Positions 36,548 through 45,517 of a stretch of DNA of 64,000 nucleotides are shown here, in pieces. The number at the start of each line of letters is the position of its first letter. Within the stretch, counting starts at the first letter, position 1. The stretch is taken from assembly GCF_042676605.1 (NCBI RefSeq), contig NZ_JBHTHQ010000012.1, positions 62,001 through 126,000 of the forward strand, given 5' to 3'. Under the pieces are notes generated by a model, which saw only the letters and a program-made list of their open reading frames with translations, did not search any database and was not told the origin of the DNA. Source of the DNA: Alloscardovia venturai (GTDB lineage: Bacteria; Actinomycetota; Actinomycetes; Actinomycetales; Bifidobacteriaceae). The translations under genes and the position numbers were made by a program.

Positions 36548-37243
36548 CTATTTTTTCTCTACAACAAGCACGCGCGTTGATTCTAAATCCCCGCCGACAG
36601 GAGCTTCATAAACTACAGGAGATACAGCGCCATACTTTTTCATTTCCTTCGCTGCTTTCTCCAATTCAGTTTCCACACTTCTGCCTTTGAGTGTTACTAA
36701 TTTACCACTTGGGGCTATCAACGGGAACACCATTCCTGTGAGTTTTGTCATTGGTGCTACTGCTCTGCATGTCACAATGTCAAAGCCTTTGAAATGCTTC
36801 GGCAGGAGAGACTTGATATGTTCTGCGACTTTACCAGGCACAACTTCCTGCGCACGAGCACGCACAAGAGTTACATTCTTTAAGTCAAGCTCATCGACAA
36901 CTTCATGAAGCCATTCCACACGTCGTTCCATTGGCTCTACAAGATAGAGAGGAACATCCGGCAGACATGCCGCAACAATAATTCCGGGGAATCCTCCACC
37001 TGAACCAATATCTCCGATAATTGGCTTTACCGAGCGGACGTCATCCATCTCCTCAAGAAGGAATGGAACGAGAGCTGCAGAGTTAAGAATGTGACGTTCC
37101 CAAATAATATCCACATCGCGGGGACCAATAATTCCGCGCGGCTCGCCTTCCTCTTCTAACTTTTTGTGGAAGAGAGCAAGCTTTTCATAGGCATCGCCGA
37201 GTATCTCACGTGGAAGGTCAGAATGTGCAAGCTGATCTGTCAT
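36548..37243 (-). CDS. rsmG: 16S rRNA (guanine527-N7)-methyltransferase
   Basis: A 231-residue methyltransferase (GidB). SAM-binding core IGDIGSGGGFPGIIVAACLP, VEPMERRVEWL and DIVTCRAVAPMTKLTGM are diagnostic, and the N-terminal DVDIIWERHILNSAALV is the usual RsmG helix. It lies seven bases after jag, with AAGAATAATTTCCT in front of the start, in the standard rpmH-to-parB order. Confidence 0.96.
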   Translation of the reverse strand: MTDQLAHSDLPREILGDAYEKLALFHKKLEEEGEPRGIIGPRDVDIIWERHILNSAALVPFLLEEMDDVRSVKPIIGDIGSGGGFPGIIVAACLPDVPLYLVEPMERRVEWLHEVVDELDLKNVTLVRARAQEVVPGKVAEHIKSLLPKHFKGFDIVTCRAVAPMTKLTGMVFPLIAPSGKLVTLKGRSVETELEKAAKEMKKYGAVSPVVYEAPVGGDLESTRVLVVEKK

Positions 37244-37249
37244 AGGAAA

Positions 37250-37795
37250 TTATTCTTCATCTTCCGTGTCAAAATCTTCAGACTCGATATCATCCTCTGA
37301 AATTACTTGCTTCTGATATACCGTAACATAACGCTTCGGATCAATGCCATGTGAGCGTGACTTCAATCCCTCATCACGAATGACATCATGAACTATCTTG
37401 CGCTCATACGAGTTCATCGGTCGCAAATTCACCGACTCCCCTGTATCCAATACTTCTTGAACAGCATCCAATGCAGCTTGAACAATCTTCTCGCGCTTCT
37501 TCTTCAGATAACCATCTACATCCACAATAACGCGCGAACGTTCACCCGTTGACTCTTGTACAGCCAAACGAGTCAAATGCTGCAAAGCGCTCACCACTTG
37601 TCCGTCACGACCGATGAGCTGAGATAAATCTTCATCTTCTTCAGCTACAATCTGCACCATCGGGCGCCCCTGACGGACTCCCACTTCGATATCGCCATCA
37701 ACATCAGCAATATCTAAGAATCCTTCGAGATAATCTGCCGCGATGTCAGCCTCATCATTGAGCTGGTCGAGGTTTACTTCTAAGTTCTGATTCAT
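37250..37795 (-). CDS. Jag/KhpB family RNA-binding protein (KH and R3H domains)
   Basis: A 181-residue RNA-binding protein: an acidic N-terminus, a KH domain with the GRDG-type loop (LIGRDGQVVSALQHLTRLAV), then an R3H domain (RPMNSYERKIVHDVIRDEGL) and an acidic tail. The start is ATG 37795 (MNQNLEVN) after AAAAGGAGC; an upstream in-frame extension to 37849 is not supported. It sits between yidC and rsmG as usual, but separated from yidC by a parS palindrome. Confidence 0.92.
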   Translation of the reverse strand: MNQNLEVNLDQLNDEADIAADYLEGFLDIADVDGDIEVGVRQGRPMVQIVAEEDEDLSQLIGRDGQVVSALQHLTRLAVQESTGERSRVIVDVDGYLKKKREKIVQAALDAVQEVLDTGESVNLRPMNSYERKIVHDVIRDEGLKSRSHGIDPKRYVTVYQKQVISEDDIESEDFDTEDEE

Positions 37796-37916
37796 AATGC
37801 TCCTTTTACTTATTTCAAGTGTAACGGTGAGTGCGTATGTGGCACACATGTCACGTTTTGCGTTAACGTTTTACGTTTATCTGTAGTCTGTTCAGTACAG
37901 TGTAAGAAAGAAAACA

Positions 37917-37952
37917 AAGTGTGGAATGTTTCACGTGAAACATTCCACACTT
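37917..37952. other. parS site 4 in a 36-bp perfect palindrome
   Basis: The core TGTTTCACGTGAAACA (37927-37942) is extended symmetrically by AAGTGTGGAA/TTCCACACTT, giving a 36-bp perfect palindrome in the yidC-jag gap. As RNA it would fold into an 18-bp stem without a loop and could act as a transcription pause or terminator. Confidence 0.93.
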
Positions 37953-37997
37953 ATAACTCTCTTCGGTTGCTATAGAAGATATGTACAGAACATAGCT

Positions 37998-38993
37998 CTA
38001 GCGCTTTTTAGATTTCTTTCGACTTGGCTGATGACGCTGATTTCCAGAAGCCTTCATCTCTTCTTGAGCTTTACGAGCGTTTTCTAATTGCTCTTCTTCA
38101 ATAGTTGGAAGGCCCAGACGTTCACGTCGAGCAGCCTCATGCTTATAATCACGCTTCTTCTTCGTTTCAAATGCTGCAGAGCCTGGAGTTGGGAAATTCT
38201 CAATCTGGAATATAGTCTGAGCTAGAGTCCACGTGTTGTTTGTAGCCCAGTAAATCAACACTGCAAATGGGAATGCAATACCAGAGAAGATATACATCAC
38301 AGGGAAGATGAATGCCATCATGCGCTGAGTCTTATATTGCTGAGTGCCGATGGATTCTTTTGGCATATTACGACGAAGGCTGTAGTACTGTGTGAGGAAC
38401 AAAGTCAAGCACATATATGCCACAAACAAGCCGATGATAGCTTTACCTGAACCAGTTGCAGTGGTAAAAGTTTCAGAAATCTTTGTACCAAAAAGTTCTG
38501 TATTCATAATCTGCGTAGCCACTGTCTTAGTAAAGCCACCCAAATCACCCTTTTGCCCATTGTCTATGTATTTCACGGCAGTCAAAATATAGAACAATGC
38601 CATAAAGACAGGTGCCTGAATCAAAGATGGCACACACGATCCCATAGGATTAACGTTATTATCCTGATATAGTTTCATCGTCTCGCGACTCATCGCCTCA
38701 CGAGAAGCTGGATCATTCTTACCCTTATATTTGTTCTGAATCTTCTGAAGCTTTGGCTGCAATGCCTGCATACGCGACATCGAATTCATCTGACGCACAA
38801 AGAATGGGAGAACTATGAGTCTCACAACGACGGTCAGGAAGACTATTGCCCAAATCCATGCATAACCTGGACCATCCTGCATGCCGATAAGAGTAAAAAG
38901 CTTATGCAAAAGTACTGTGACCTGCGTCATAAGCCACTCAAGTGGATACAGAATCTTATAGATCCATCCAAAGAAACCTTGATCGAGAGTCAT
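37998..38993 (-). CDS. yidC: Membrane protein insertase YidC
   Basis: A 331-residue Oxa1/Alb3-type insertase. Five hydrophobic helices are separated by a long basic hairpin (MNSMSRMQALQPKLQKIQNKYKGKNDP, shortened here). LPFFVRQM holds the conserved Arg of the hydrophilic groove, and YWATNNTWTLAQTIFQ the last helix. The basic tail (RHQPSRKKSKKR) is typical of YidC that binds ribosomes. It follows yidD by three bases. Confidence 0.95.
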   Translation of the reverse strand: MTLDQGFFGWIYKILYPLEWLMTQVTVLLHKLFTLIGMQDGPGYAWIWAIVFLTVVVRLIVLPFFVRQMNSMSRMQALQPKLQKIQNKYKGKNDPASREAMSRETMKLYQDNNVNPMGSCVPSLIQAPVFMALFYILTAVKYIDNGQKGDLGGFTKTVATQIMNTELFGTKISETFTTATGSGKAIIGLFVAYMCLTLFLTQYYSLRRNMPKESIGTQQYKTQRMMAFIFPVMYIFSGIAFPFAVLIYWATNNTWTLAQTIFQIENFPTPGSAAFETKKKRDYKHEAARRERLGLPTIEEEQLENARKAQEEMKASGNQRHQPSRKKSKKR

Positions 38994-38996
38994 ATC

Positions 38997-39323
38997 TTAA
39001 CTTTCTGTGTGTGTAAACGTAGTATCACGTGTGTAATACTGAGGTTCTACGCTTGGTTCTTCATGCGCCGAAGACCACGAAAACCTATAAAAGAGCGAGA
39101 ATACCTGGGGAACATCGTCAATTCCTCCACGGGACCACGGTCGGCACCTCATCAGTCTCAAAGCAGCAAGTATGATACCGCGAACAAACCCAAAACGCTT
39201 GACTGCTGTATCTGCATACATCGAGCATGTCGGATAATACTTGCACGTTGCTGATGTACGCGATGAAATTTCACGCTGATACCAGTGAATAGCAGACACT
39301 GCTGCTTTCTGTGCTACATTCAT
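38997..39323 (-). CDS. yidD: Membrane protein insertion efficiency factor YidD
   Basis: A 108-residue small protein of the haemolysin-alpha-like family, with the diagnostic core CKYYPTCSMYADTAVKRFG and ALRLMRCRPWSRGGIDDVP. The N-terminal amphipathic helix (AAVSAIHWYQREIS) probably binds the inner face of the membrane. The start overlaps the end of rnpA by four bases, so the two are translationally coupled. Confidence 0.95.
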   Translation of the reverse strand: MNVAQKAAVSAIHWYQREISSRTSATCKYYPTCSMYADTAVKRFGFVRGIILAALRLMRCRPWSRGGIDDVPQVFSLFYRFSWSSAHEEPSVEPQYYTRDTTFTHTES

Positions 39324-39760
39324 AATCGAGCCGTACCAGTCGCTATATCATCGTGAGAAATTAACGTCGTAACTTCAGATGATTTCGTCGTAAGAGCTGC
39401 TATCTTCGTGAAAATCTTCTCTACCTGTGGATCAAGCTCGCGAGAAGGAACATCATATATACCCGGCTTCGCTCTCATCACAAGGTCAAGAAAAATGCCA
39501 TCAGGGAGGAGATGCTCATATCTCCTTGCGAGTACACGAAAACGGCGCTTAACCGCATTTCGCTTAACCGCATTTCCTACAGACTTTGTCACTGCAAGTC
39601 CTAAACGCACACTGCCCTTAGAACTGACTAAGCCGCCCCTTTGATCGTTTTCCTCATATGAAGGACGAACGATAAAATGGACGACTATATCTTTACTGGA
39701 AACTTTCTTACGTTTCCTCAATACAGCAGTAAAGTCTTGGTGACTTTTTAACCGCTCCAC
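39320..39760 (-). CDS. rnpA: Ribonuclease P protein component
   Basis: The 146-residue protein subunit of RNase P, which helps the RNA subunit remove tRNA 5' leaders. The RNR motif is seen as NAVKRNAVKRRFRVLARR; the start is GTG 39760 (MERLKSHQDF). A tail of about 30 residues after the usual end is poorly conserved. It lies 27 bp downstream of rpmH. Confidence 0.95.
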   Translation of the reverse strand: MERLKSHQDFTAVLRKRKKVSSKDIVVHFIVRPSYEENDQRGGLVSSKGSVRLGLAVTKSVGNAVKRNAVKRRFRVLARRYEHLLPDGIFLDLVMRAKPGIYDVPSRELDPQVEKIFTKIAALTTKSSEVTTLISHDDIATGTARL

Positions 39761-39787
39761 GTCAGGCGCTTTTCTTGCGCTACTGTC

Positions 39788-39922
39788 TTATGCAGAGAGG
39801 GACTTACGACCCTTTGCACGACGACGATTAATTACAGCGCGACCCGAACGGGTACGCATGCGCAAACGGAAACCGTGCTTCATATGACGACGACGGTTGT
39901 TTGGCTGGAATGTACGCTTCAT
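39788..39922 (-). CDS. rpmH: 50S ribosomal protein L34
   Basis: A 44-residue basic protein, MKRTFQPNNRRRHMKHGF then RLRMRTRSGRAVINRRRAKG, the standard L34 sequence and length. ATG 39922 is the correct start and has GGGAGCGTTAAAT in front; a longer in-frame extension to 40018 overlaps the promoter. Confidence 0.98.
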   Translation of the reverse strand: MKRTFQPNNRRRHMKHGFRLRMRTRSGRAVINRRRAKGRKSLSA

Positions 39923-39989
39923 ATTTAACGCTCCCATGTGTAGCCATGCATCCTTTGTGAGCACAGCTTCCTTCAAGTCAATCTCTACA

Positions 39990-40018
39990 ACCATACTCGA
40001 AACGGTGTACTTGAGCAA
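39990..40018 (-). promoter_or_regulatory. Probable rpmH promoter
   Basis: On the minus strand: -35 TTGCTC (40018-40013), 17-bp spacer, -10 TATGGT (39995-39990), about 70 bp upstream of rpmH. Confidence 0.5.
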
Positions 40019-40050
40019 ATCTTGCTTTGCCTTTTATTCTTTTTTAACCT

Positions 40051-40278
40051 TTATCCACCTCTCATCCACAGGTTATCCACTACTTATCCACCATGTGCAT
40101 AACTTGCTCTTCACAATTCACATTTCAAATTACACGCATGTAGTTATCCACATTGAACGTTGTGAATAAGCGGATAACTATGTGTATAACTTTATCTACT
40201 TATCCACAAATTACATGAGTGTTATTCACATTCGTGTAATTTCAACACGCTACATTGTGGATAACTTACTGTGGATAG
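40051..40278. other. Origin region, part 1: DnaA-box cluster between rpmH and dnaA
   Basis: The 426-bp rpmH-dnaA gap is AT-rich and packed with DnaA boxes (consensus TTATCCACA) on both strands. Perfect copies lie at 40144-40152, 40200-40208 and, reversed, 40256-40264. Near matches lie at 40051, 40073, 40084, 40094 (reverse), 40161 (reverse), 40181 (reverse), 40222 and 40270 (reverse). No gene is present. The gap from 40279 to 40348 leads into dnaA. Confidence 0.88.
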
Positions 40279-40348
40279 TGTAAAACAGTATTCGTTATAT
40301 AAAAGAGGAAGAGCACAACGATAGTGAGATGGTGTCGAGGAGGGATGT

Positions 40349-41908
40349 ATGTCCGAGCCAATGAGTGCGCAAGAGATATGGGATAAAACCTATCAATTAT
40401 TGCTCGATCAGCCACTTGAATTGACTCCTCGCGAAGCAGCATGTCTGACAGATATCAGTGCCACAAATATGTTTGGCACGATGATAGTGCTCACCGTTTC
40501 TAATGAATTTACTCGAACTGTTATCGAAAAAAAACTACATGCATCCCTTACTGCCGCTTTTGCACAGGTAACTGGACAGACTATTACTTTCGTTATTCAA
40601 ATTGATCCCGATGTCCTTGCTCGCCAGAGTGCGACGACTACGCAGACACTACCACGAGTTTCTGCGGAACATACTTCGACGTCACAATTTCCTGTTATCA
40701 CAGCGCAGAGTCCCGTAGTAACGCGCGACAGCTTTGACTTTGCAGAGGAGCCTGCTCCTGTAACGACGACTACTTCCCTACCCATAGTTGAAGCAGCAGA
40801 TGCAAAAGGAGACATGACGATAACTCCAACCACGACGATGAGCTATCGTGATGAGGCTACCCATCTCAATAAAAATGCTCGTTTCGACAACTTCGTACCG
40901 GGTGATTCAAATAAATTTGCGAAGAATATTGCCCTGGCAGCAGCTGAGCGACCTGGCTTAGAATATAACCCTCTCTTTATATATGGTGCTTCCGGATTAG
41001 GAAAGACTCACTTGCTCAATGCAATTGGCAACCATGCTCTACTGATGAATCCACATTTGCGTGTGCGTTATACCAATTCCGAGGAGATGACGAACGAGTT
41101 CGTCTATGCATTGGAGCAAAGCCGCCACACCAACACGGTTATGAATGACTTTAACCACCGATATCGTGACGTCGATATCTTGCTCGTAGACGATATCCAA
41201 TTCATTGCTGGCCGCGATGCCACCGTTGAATGGTTCTTTAATACTTTTAATGAACTCTACGAAAACGGTAAACAAATCGCTATCGTATCTGATGTCGCTC
41301 CAAAGAATTTAAAAGGCCTTCCAGATCGTTTGATTTCCCGCTTTAATCAAGGTCTACCTGTCAATATTGACCCACCAGCGCATGAGCTTCGCGTGGCTAT
41401 TTTACGGATGAAAGCAAAGACTCAGCACGTCGATATTCCTATGGATGTACTCGATCTCATCGCTGAGAAGGTTACTGATAATGTCCGTGAGCTTGAAGGT
41501 GCTCTCACCCGTGTCGTAGCCATGTCAAGCTTAAATAACAAGCAAATTACTAAATCTTTAGCAGAACAAACTCTGTCTGACTATACTAATACCACGATTG
41601 AAATTACACCGGCAAATATCATCACATCCGTGGCAAATTACTATAAACTTACCTTTGATGACGTGGTCGGTTCGTCTCGTACTAAAAATGTCGCTCAGGC
41701 TCGTCAGGTCGCGATGTATATGTCACGTGAATTAACGTCCATGTCGCTCGTTGACATCGGCGCTATATTCGGTGGTCGCGATCACTCTACTGTGATGCAT
41801 GCATGCCGCAAGATTGTATCAGAAATGTCTGAAAACATGGAAACATTTAATGCCGTCAAAGAGCTCACTGCTCATTTGAAGCAAAATGGAGAATACGCTG
41901 CCCGCTAG
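40349..41908 (+). CDS. dnaA: Chromosomal replication initiator protein DnaA
   Basis: A 519-residue AAA+ initiator. Domain I occupies about residues 1-85. A Thr/Ser-rich linker follows, then the AAA+ core with FDNFVPGDSNKFA, Walker A GASGLGKTHLLNAIG, Walker B DILLVDDIQFIAG and sensor NLKGLPDRLISRF. Domain IV carries the DNA-binding signature FGGRDHSTVMHACRKI. The ATG at 40349 has GAGGAGGGATGT in front. DnaA-box clusters lie on both sides. Confidence 0.98.
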   Translation: MSEPMSAQEIWDKTYQLLLDQPLELTPREAACLTDISATNMFGTMIVLTVSNEFTRTVIEKKLHASLTAAFAQVTGQTITFVIQIDPDVLARQSATTTQTLPRVSAEHTSTSQFPVITAQSPVVTRDSFDFAEEPAPVTTTTSLPIVEAADAKGDMTITPTTTMSYRDEATHLNKNARFDNFVPGDSNKFAKNIALAAAERPGLEYNPLFIYGASGLGKTHLLNAIGNHALLMNPHLRVRYTNSEEMTNEFVYALEQSRHTNTVMNDFNHRYRDVDILLVDDIQFIAGRDATVEWFFNTFNELYENGKQIAIVSDVAPKNLKGLPDRLISRFNQGLPVNIDPPAHELRVAILRMKAKTQHVDIPMDVLDLIAEKVTDNVRELEGALTRVVAMSSLNNKQITKSLAEQTLSDYTNTTIEITPANIITSVANYYKLTFDDVVGSSRTKNVAQARQVAMYMSRELTSMSLVDIGAIFGGRDHSTVMHACRKIVSEMSENMETFNAVKELTAHLKQNGEYAAR

Positions 41909-41933
41909 CACGGTCTCTCATTTTTTTCCATTC

Positions 41934-41972
41934 TTATGCTCTCATAGAACCATTCTGTGAGAGCATAATTCT
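41934..41972 (+). terminator. dnaA terminator
   Basis: TTATGCTCTCA and TGAGAGCATAA form a perfect 11-bp stem with a 12-13 nt loop, followed by TTCTT. It lies 25 bp after the dnaA stop. Confidence 0.7.
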
Positions 41973-42031
41973 TCCGGAGTTGTCATTTTTAAGCTTCGCC
42001 ACGCCGATAGACTACCTTAGTAGAGAAAAAG

Positions 42032-42243
42032 TTATCCACATTGTTTTCCACATTAAGCCATTATCTCAGTGGAAAACGCGTGTATAAGCCGTGTACAAAT
42101 ATCCTCAAAATGTTGAAAGTACAAGGGTCATCAGATGCCTGTGAATAAGTGTTATAGTTATCCACATTTTATCTACAAGTTATCCACAGTTGAAATTTTC
42201 TTGAGAAGTCAATTATTTCAAGCTCTCCTCAAAGTTATCCACA
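42032..42243. other. Origin region, part 2: DnaA-box cluster between dnaA and dnaN
   Basis: The 475-bp dnaA-dnaN gap contains four perfect TTATCCACA boxes in the same orientation (42032-42040, 42158-42166, 42180-42188, 42235-42243), one reversed near match (TGTGAATAA, 42140-42148) and AT-rich sequence toward dnaN that could be the unwinding element. No gene is seen. Confidence 0.88.
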
Positions 42244-42383
42244 GTTTCCACAACCCTTATTACTACTATCCTATAAATCTTTCTTAAAATCTTCGTCATA
42301 ATAATTTGCTGATTCGAAAGACGAAAAATCAGGTAGAAAACTTTCGCTATGATAGAACAAGAGTTTTTACCGAGGAGACAATT

Positions 42384-43508
42384 ATGAAAATCGAAGTAGA
42401 TTCTGCTGCTTTTGCAGATGCAGTAGCATGGGCTACGCGCATCATTCCAGTACGCCCATCCACACCTATTTTGGCAGGTATCAAGCTTGAGGCAGCTGAT
42501 GGCATTTTATCCTTGTCTACTTTCGACTATGAAAAGTCTGCTCGCAATCAAATCGAGGCAGGAGTAGATGAAGCTGGAACTATCGTTGTTCTAGGAAAAT
42601 TGCTTGCTGACATTGCAAAAGCACTTCCTGAAGGCAAAATTCTTCTTCAAACAAACAATACACGTGTCACTATTTCAGGAAGTAAGTCTCAATTTTCTCT
42701 TCAGCTCATGCCAGAGAACGACTATCCACAACTTCCACAACTTCCTCCTGACTTAGGTCAGGTAGATGCAGACACTTTTTCTCGCTCTATTGCTAAGGCA
42801 ACTGTGGCGGTAGCACGCGAAGAAAATCGCATTGTTCTCAAAGGCGTGCGTATGAACTTTGATGGTGACAAGGTCACGATGACGTCTACAGATCGTTTCC
42901 GCTTGGCACGCACTACTTTCTCATGGACACCTGCAAATTCTGATGTTTCTACAACGACACTGGTCGATGGTCAGCTCCTCAAAGATGTGGCACGTAGTCT
43001 CGACACAACAAGCAACGTGGTTCTTGGATTTGATATGGAAAAGCCGACGCTTATGAGCTTTGTCAATGCAGGACGATCTTCTACAACACAGCTCATCGAT
43101 GGTGAGTTTCCTGCAGTAGATCGTCTCTTTGCTGATGAATATCCAATTCATGCAGTGATAAACCGTCATGAATTGATTAGTGCAATTTCTCGTGTAGCGC
43201 TTGTGGCAGAACGAAATGCACCTATACGTATGGTCTTTTCAAACAATGAAGTGAAACTTTCTGCTGGTACTGCCGATGAATCTCAGGCAAACGAGACCAT
43301 TGATGCACAACTCGACGGCGAAGAAATTACTGTGGCATTTAATCCTTCATATCTCAAGGAAGGCCTCAGCGCTATCGATGAGCCGTTTGTTCGTATGAAA
43401 ATGGTGAATGCTGCTCGTGCTGTAGAATTTAATGGTCAGCAAGAACTTGATGGTGATGAGTCATTAGACTATCGCTATCTACTTGTTCCTATGCGCTTCA
43501 TTGACTAG
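42384..43508 (+). CDS. dnaN: DNA polymerase III sliding clamp (beta subunit)
   Basis: A 374-residue clamp with the three-domain repeat. MKIEVDSAAFADAVAWATRIIP is the N-terminal domain, FSLQLMPENDYPQLP the linker to domain II, and SYLKEGLSAID and YLLVPMRF the C-terminal peptide-binding region and the end of the protein. ATG 42384 has CGAGGAGACAATT upstream; the longer in-frame start at 42306 is not supported. Confidence 0.97.
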   Translation: MKIEVDSAAFADAVAWATRIIPVRPSTPILAGIKLEAADGILSLSTFDYEKSARNQIEAGVDEAGTIVVLGKLLADIAKALPEGKILLQTNNTRVTISGSKSQFSLQLMPENDYPQLPQLPPDLGQVDADTFSRSIAKATVAVAREENRIVLKGVRMNFDGDKVTMTSTDRFRLARTTFSWTPANSDVSTTTLVDGQLLKDVARSLDTTSNVVLGFDMEKPTLMSFVNAGRSSTTQLIDGEFPAVDRLFADEYPIHAVINRHELISAISRVALVAERNAPIRMVFSNNEVKLSAGTADESQANETIDAQLDGEEITVAFNPSYLKEGLSAIDEPFVRMKMVNAARAVEFNGQQELDGDESLDYRYLLVPMRFID

Positions 43509-43607
43509 CCTAATTTAGCAGTCCATTTGACTAGTAAATTAGTAGCTAATGTGGCGTATGCGAATAGACCTGACAATTTTGACAAAACGTGTGGTGAATG
43601 CTGATTG

Positions 43608-44870
43608 ATGTATATCTCAAGACTTGCTCTTGATCACTTTCGATCCTGGGAGCAGTGCCTTTTAGACCTTGCTCCTGGGATTACAATTTTCTACGGAAAT
43701 AACGGTTTAGGTAAAACTAATATCGTTGAGGCTGTTGAATTTCTCTCAACGGGATTATCTCATCGCACTCATTCTGCAAAGCCACTCATTCAGGCAGGGC
43801 AATCGAGTGCACATATTCGTGCAAATGTGGTTACTTCCTCTGACAATGTACAGACGAATGAAACTACATATTCACTCACCCTTTCAAGTCGTGGCGGACA
43901 TCGCGCGCGTATCAATAATGGTAATTCGCTTTATCTGAGAGACATAGTAGGCGAAATTCCAAGTGTTACTTTCGCTCCAGAAGATCAGCAGCTTATTTCT
44001 TCAGATCCGTCTGTACGTCGGCACTTCTTGGATAGTGCGGCTGTCTCACTTGTTCCAGGATATTATGAACTTTTGCAACGCTACAATCACATCGCTAAGC
44101 AGCGCGTTGCACTACTCAAAAACGTGGCACAGATGCGTGCAAATGGACAGACAGCATCTGCAGATTTGAGTCAAATCTTTACAGGTTTGGAGATTTGGAC
44201 TTCTCAGCTTGTCACGACGGGTATAGAACTTACTCAGGCACGTTTGTCTGTGACAGAGAAATTGAGAAAACCATTTGAGCGAATTTATCAGCATATCGCT
44301 GGTACTCATAATCGCGTCGACCTAGAATATGTGCCGTCCTATGAGGAGATTCTTGTACAAGGGCAAAGTGATAAAAATTCTGCATACGACGATATCATCA
44401 ACCACTATCAGCGTATATATGAAGGCGAAGTAGCTCAGGCTCGAAATCTCATCGGTCCGCACCGAGATGATGTCGTCTTTCATCTCAATGAAATGAATGC
44501 ACGGGAATACGCGTCCAACGGTGAAATGTGGTCACTCGCATTAGCTTTGAAAATGGCTCTGTATGAGGTAATTTCTCGCGAAAGTCGCGAAAATGAAGTG
44601 CAGCCTTTGCTCATCCTTGATGATGTTTTTGCACAGCTAGATAACTCTCGTCGCTCACAAATCATAGACTTTGCTTCTAACCTACAGCAGGTTCTCATCA
44701 CGGTAGCTGCAAAGGATGATGTCCCTGAGCAGTTACTCAGTGAGAATATGAAAGATCGCGTACATTTTGTGGATGTTGAAGCTCTGCGTGCAACAGAAAG
44801 AGTGCTTAGTGACGTGCCTGACTTGGATGAATTTATGAGACAATCAGAGAAACAGGAGGAAACTCAGTGA
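43608..44870 (+). CDS. recF: DNA replication and repair protein RecF
   Basis: A 420-residue SMC-like ATPase that loads RecA at gaps. Walker A YGNNGLGKTNIVEA, the RGGHRARINNG region, FAPEDQQLISSDPSVRRHFLD, ARNLIGPHRDD, and Walker B LLILDDVFAQLDNSRR are present. ATG 43608 follows an in-frame TTG and has only a weak Shine-Dalgarno. The stop overlaps the DUF721 start by four bases (GTGA). Confidence 0.96.
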   Translation: MYISRLALDHFRSWEQCLLDLAPGITIFYGNNGLGKTNIVEAVEFLSTGLSHRTHSAKPLIQAGQSSAHIRANVVTSSDNVQTNETTYSLTLSSRGGHRARINNGNSLYLRDIVGEIPSVTFAPEDQQLISSDPSVRRHFLDSAAVSLVPGYYELLQRYNHIAKQRVALLKNVAQMRANGQTASADLSQIFTGLEIWTSQLVTTGIELTQARLSVTEKLRKPFERIYQHIAGTHNRVDLEYVPSYEEILVQGQSDKNSAYDDIINHYQRIYEGEVAQARNLIGPHRDDVVFHLNEMNAREYASNGEMWSLALALKMALYEVISRESRENEVQPLLILDDVFAQLDNSRRSQIIDFASNLQQVLITVAAKDDVPEQLLSENMKDRVHFVDVEALRATERVLSDVPDLDEFMRQSEKQEETQ

Positions 44871-45331
44871 CTCCTCCTGTAACTGAAACATGTCATCTCA
44901 ATCAGGCAGCTCTCGCAGATACCCTTTTTAAACCATACGCATTTCGCTTTGCTCCTCGACCTGATTATGATGACCGAAATGACAAAGCTGCTCTGAGCTT
45001 TGGACAGCCGGGCAGAGAACCACTCGCTTTAGGAATTGCTCTTGAAGCTATCACAGGAAATCCTTTGTGGCGAGAAAAAATGACGACGGCAAAACTCTTT
45101 GGCAAATGGTCAGATATCGTGGGAGAAAATTTTGCTAGAAATTCTCGGGTTTCCTCCTATATGAGTGGTATCCTTACTATCCAAGCGCAGTCTCCTGCAT
45201 GGGCTACTCAGCTGAGTTATATGACGGAGCCTATTAAAACAAAAATTAAAGAAGTTATTCCTTCTCTTGATATCCAAGAAATTCGTATCACAGGACCACA
45301 ACCTGAGCCTTTTAAGCGGAAAAGATATTAA
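44867..45331 (+). CDS. DUF721 (DciA-like) protein
   Basis: A 154-residue protein. The C-terminal 100 residues match the DUF721/DciA fold: LFGKWSDIVGENFARNSRV then LTIQAQSPAWATQLSYMTEPI. In actinobacteria this gene lies between recF and gyrB, and DciA-type proteins help load the replicative helicase DnaB; that role is family knowledge, not shown here. The start is GTG 44867, overlapping recF. Confidence 0.88.
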   Translation: MTPPVTETCHLNQAALADTLFKPYAFRFAPRPDYDDRNDKAALSFGQPGREPLALGIALEAITGNPLWREKMTTAKLFGKWSDIVGENFARNSRVSSYMSGILTIQAQSPAWATQLSYMTEPIKTKIKEVIPSLDIQEIRITGPQPEPFKRKRY

Positions 45332-45517
45332 GTGAATTTGCGCCAATTTCTAGCCAAGACGTCCCCCTTTTTTAGTACCCTATTAGTAAAGAGTAAAAAC
45401 GCGTAGAAGACCCTTTTTTGTGTCTTTTACACATAGATAAAGAAAAAATGAGCTCCAAAATGGAATTTATAGAAGTTTTGAGCTCTGACTTTAAGGTTTA
45501 ATTGGGAAGGAACGTCA

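Noticed and set aside
40051..40278. A CRISPR array or iteron-type plasmid origin near 40 kb
   Set aside because: The repeats are 9-bp DnaA boxes in mixed orientation beside dnaA, without regular spacers; this is the chromosomal origin. No CRISPR array was seen anywhere in the window.
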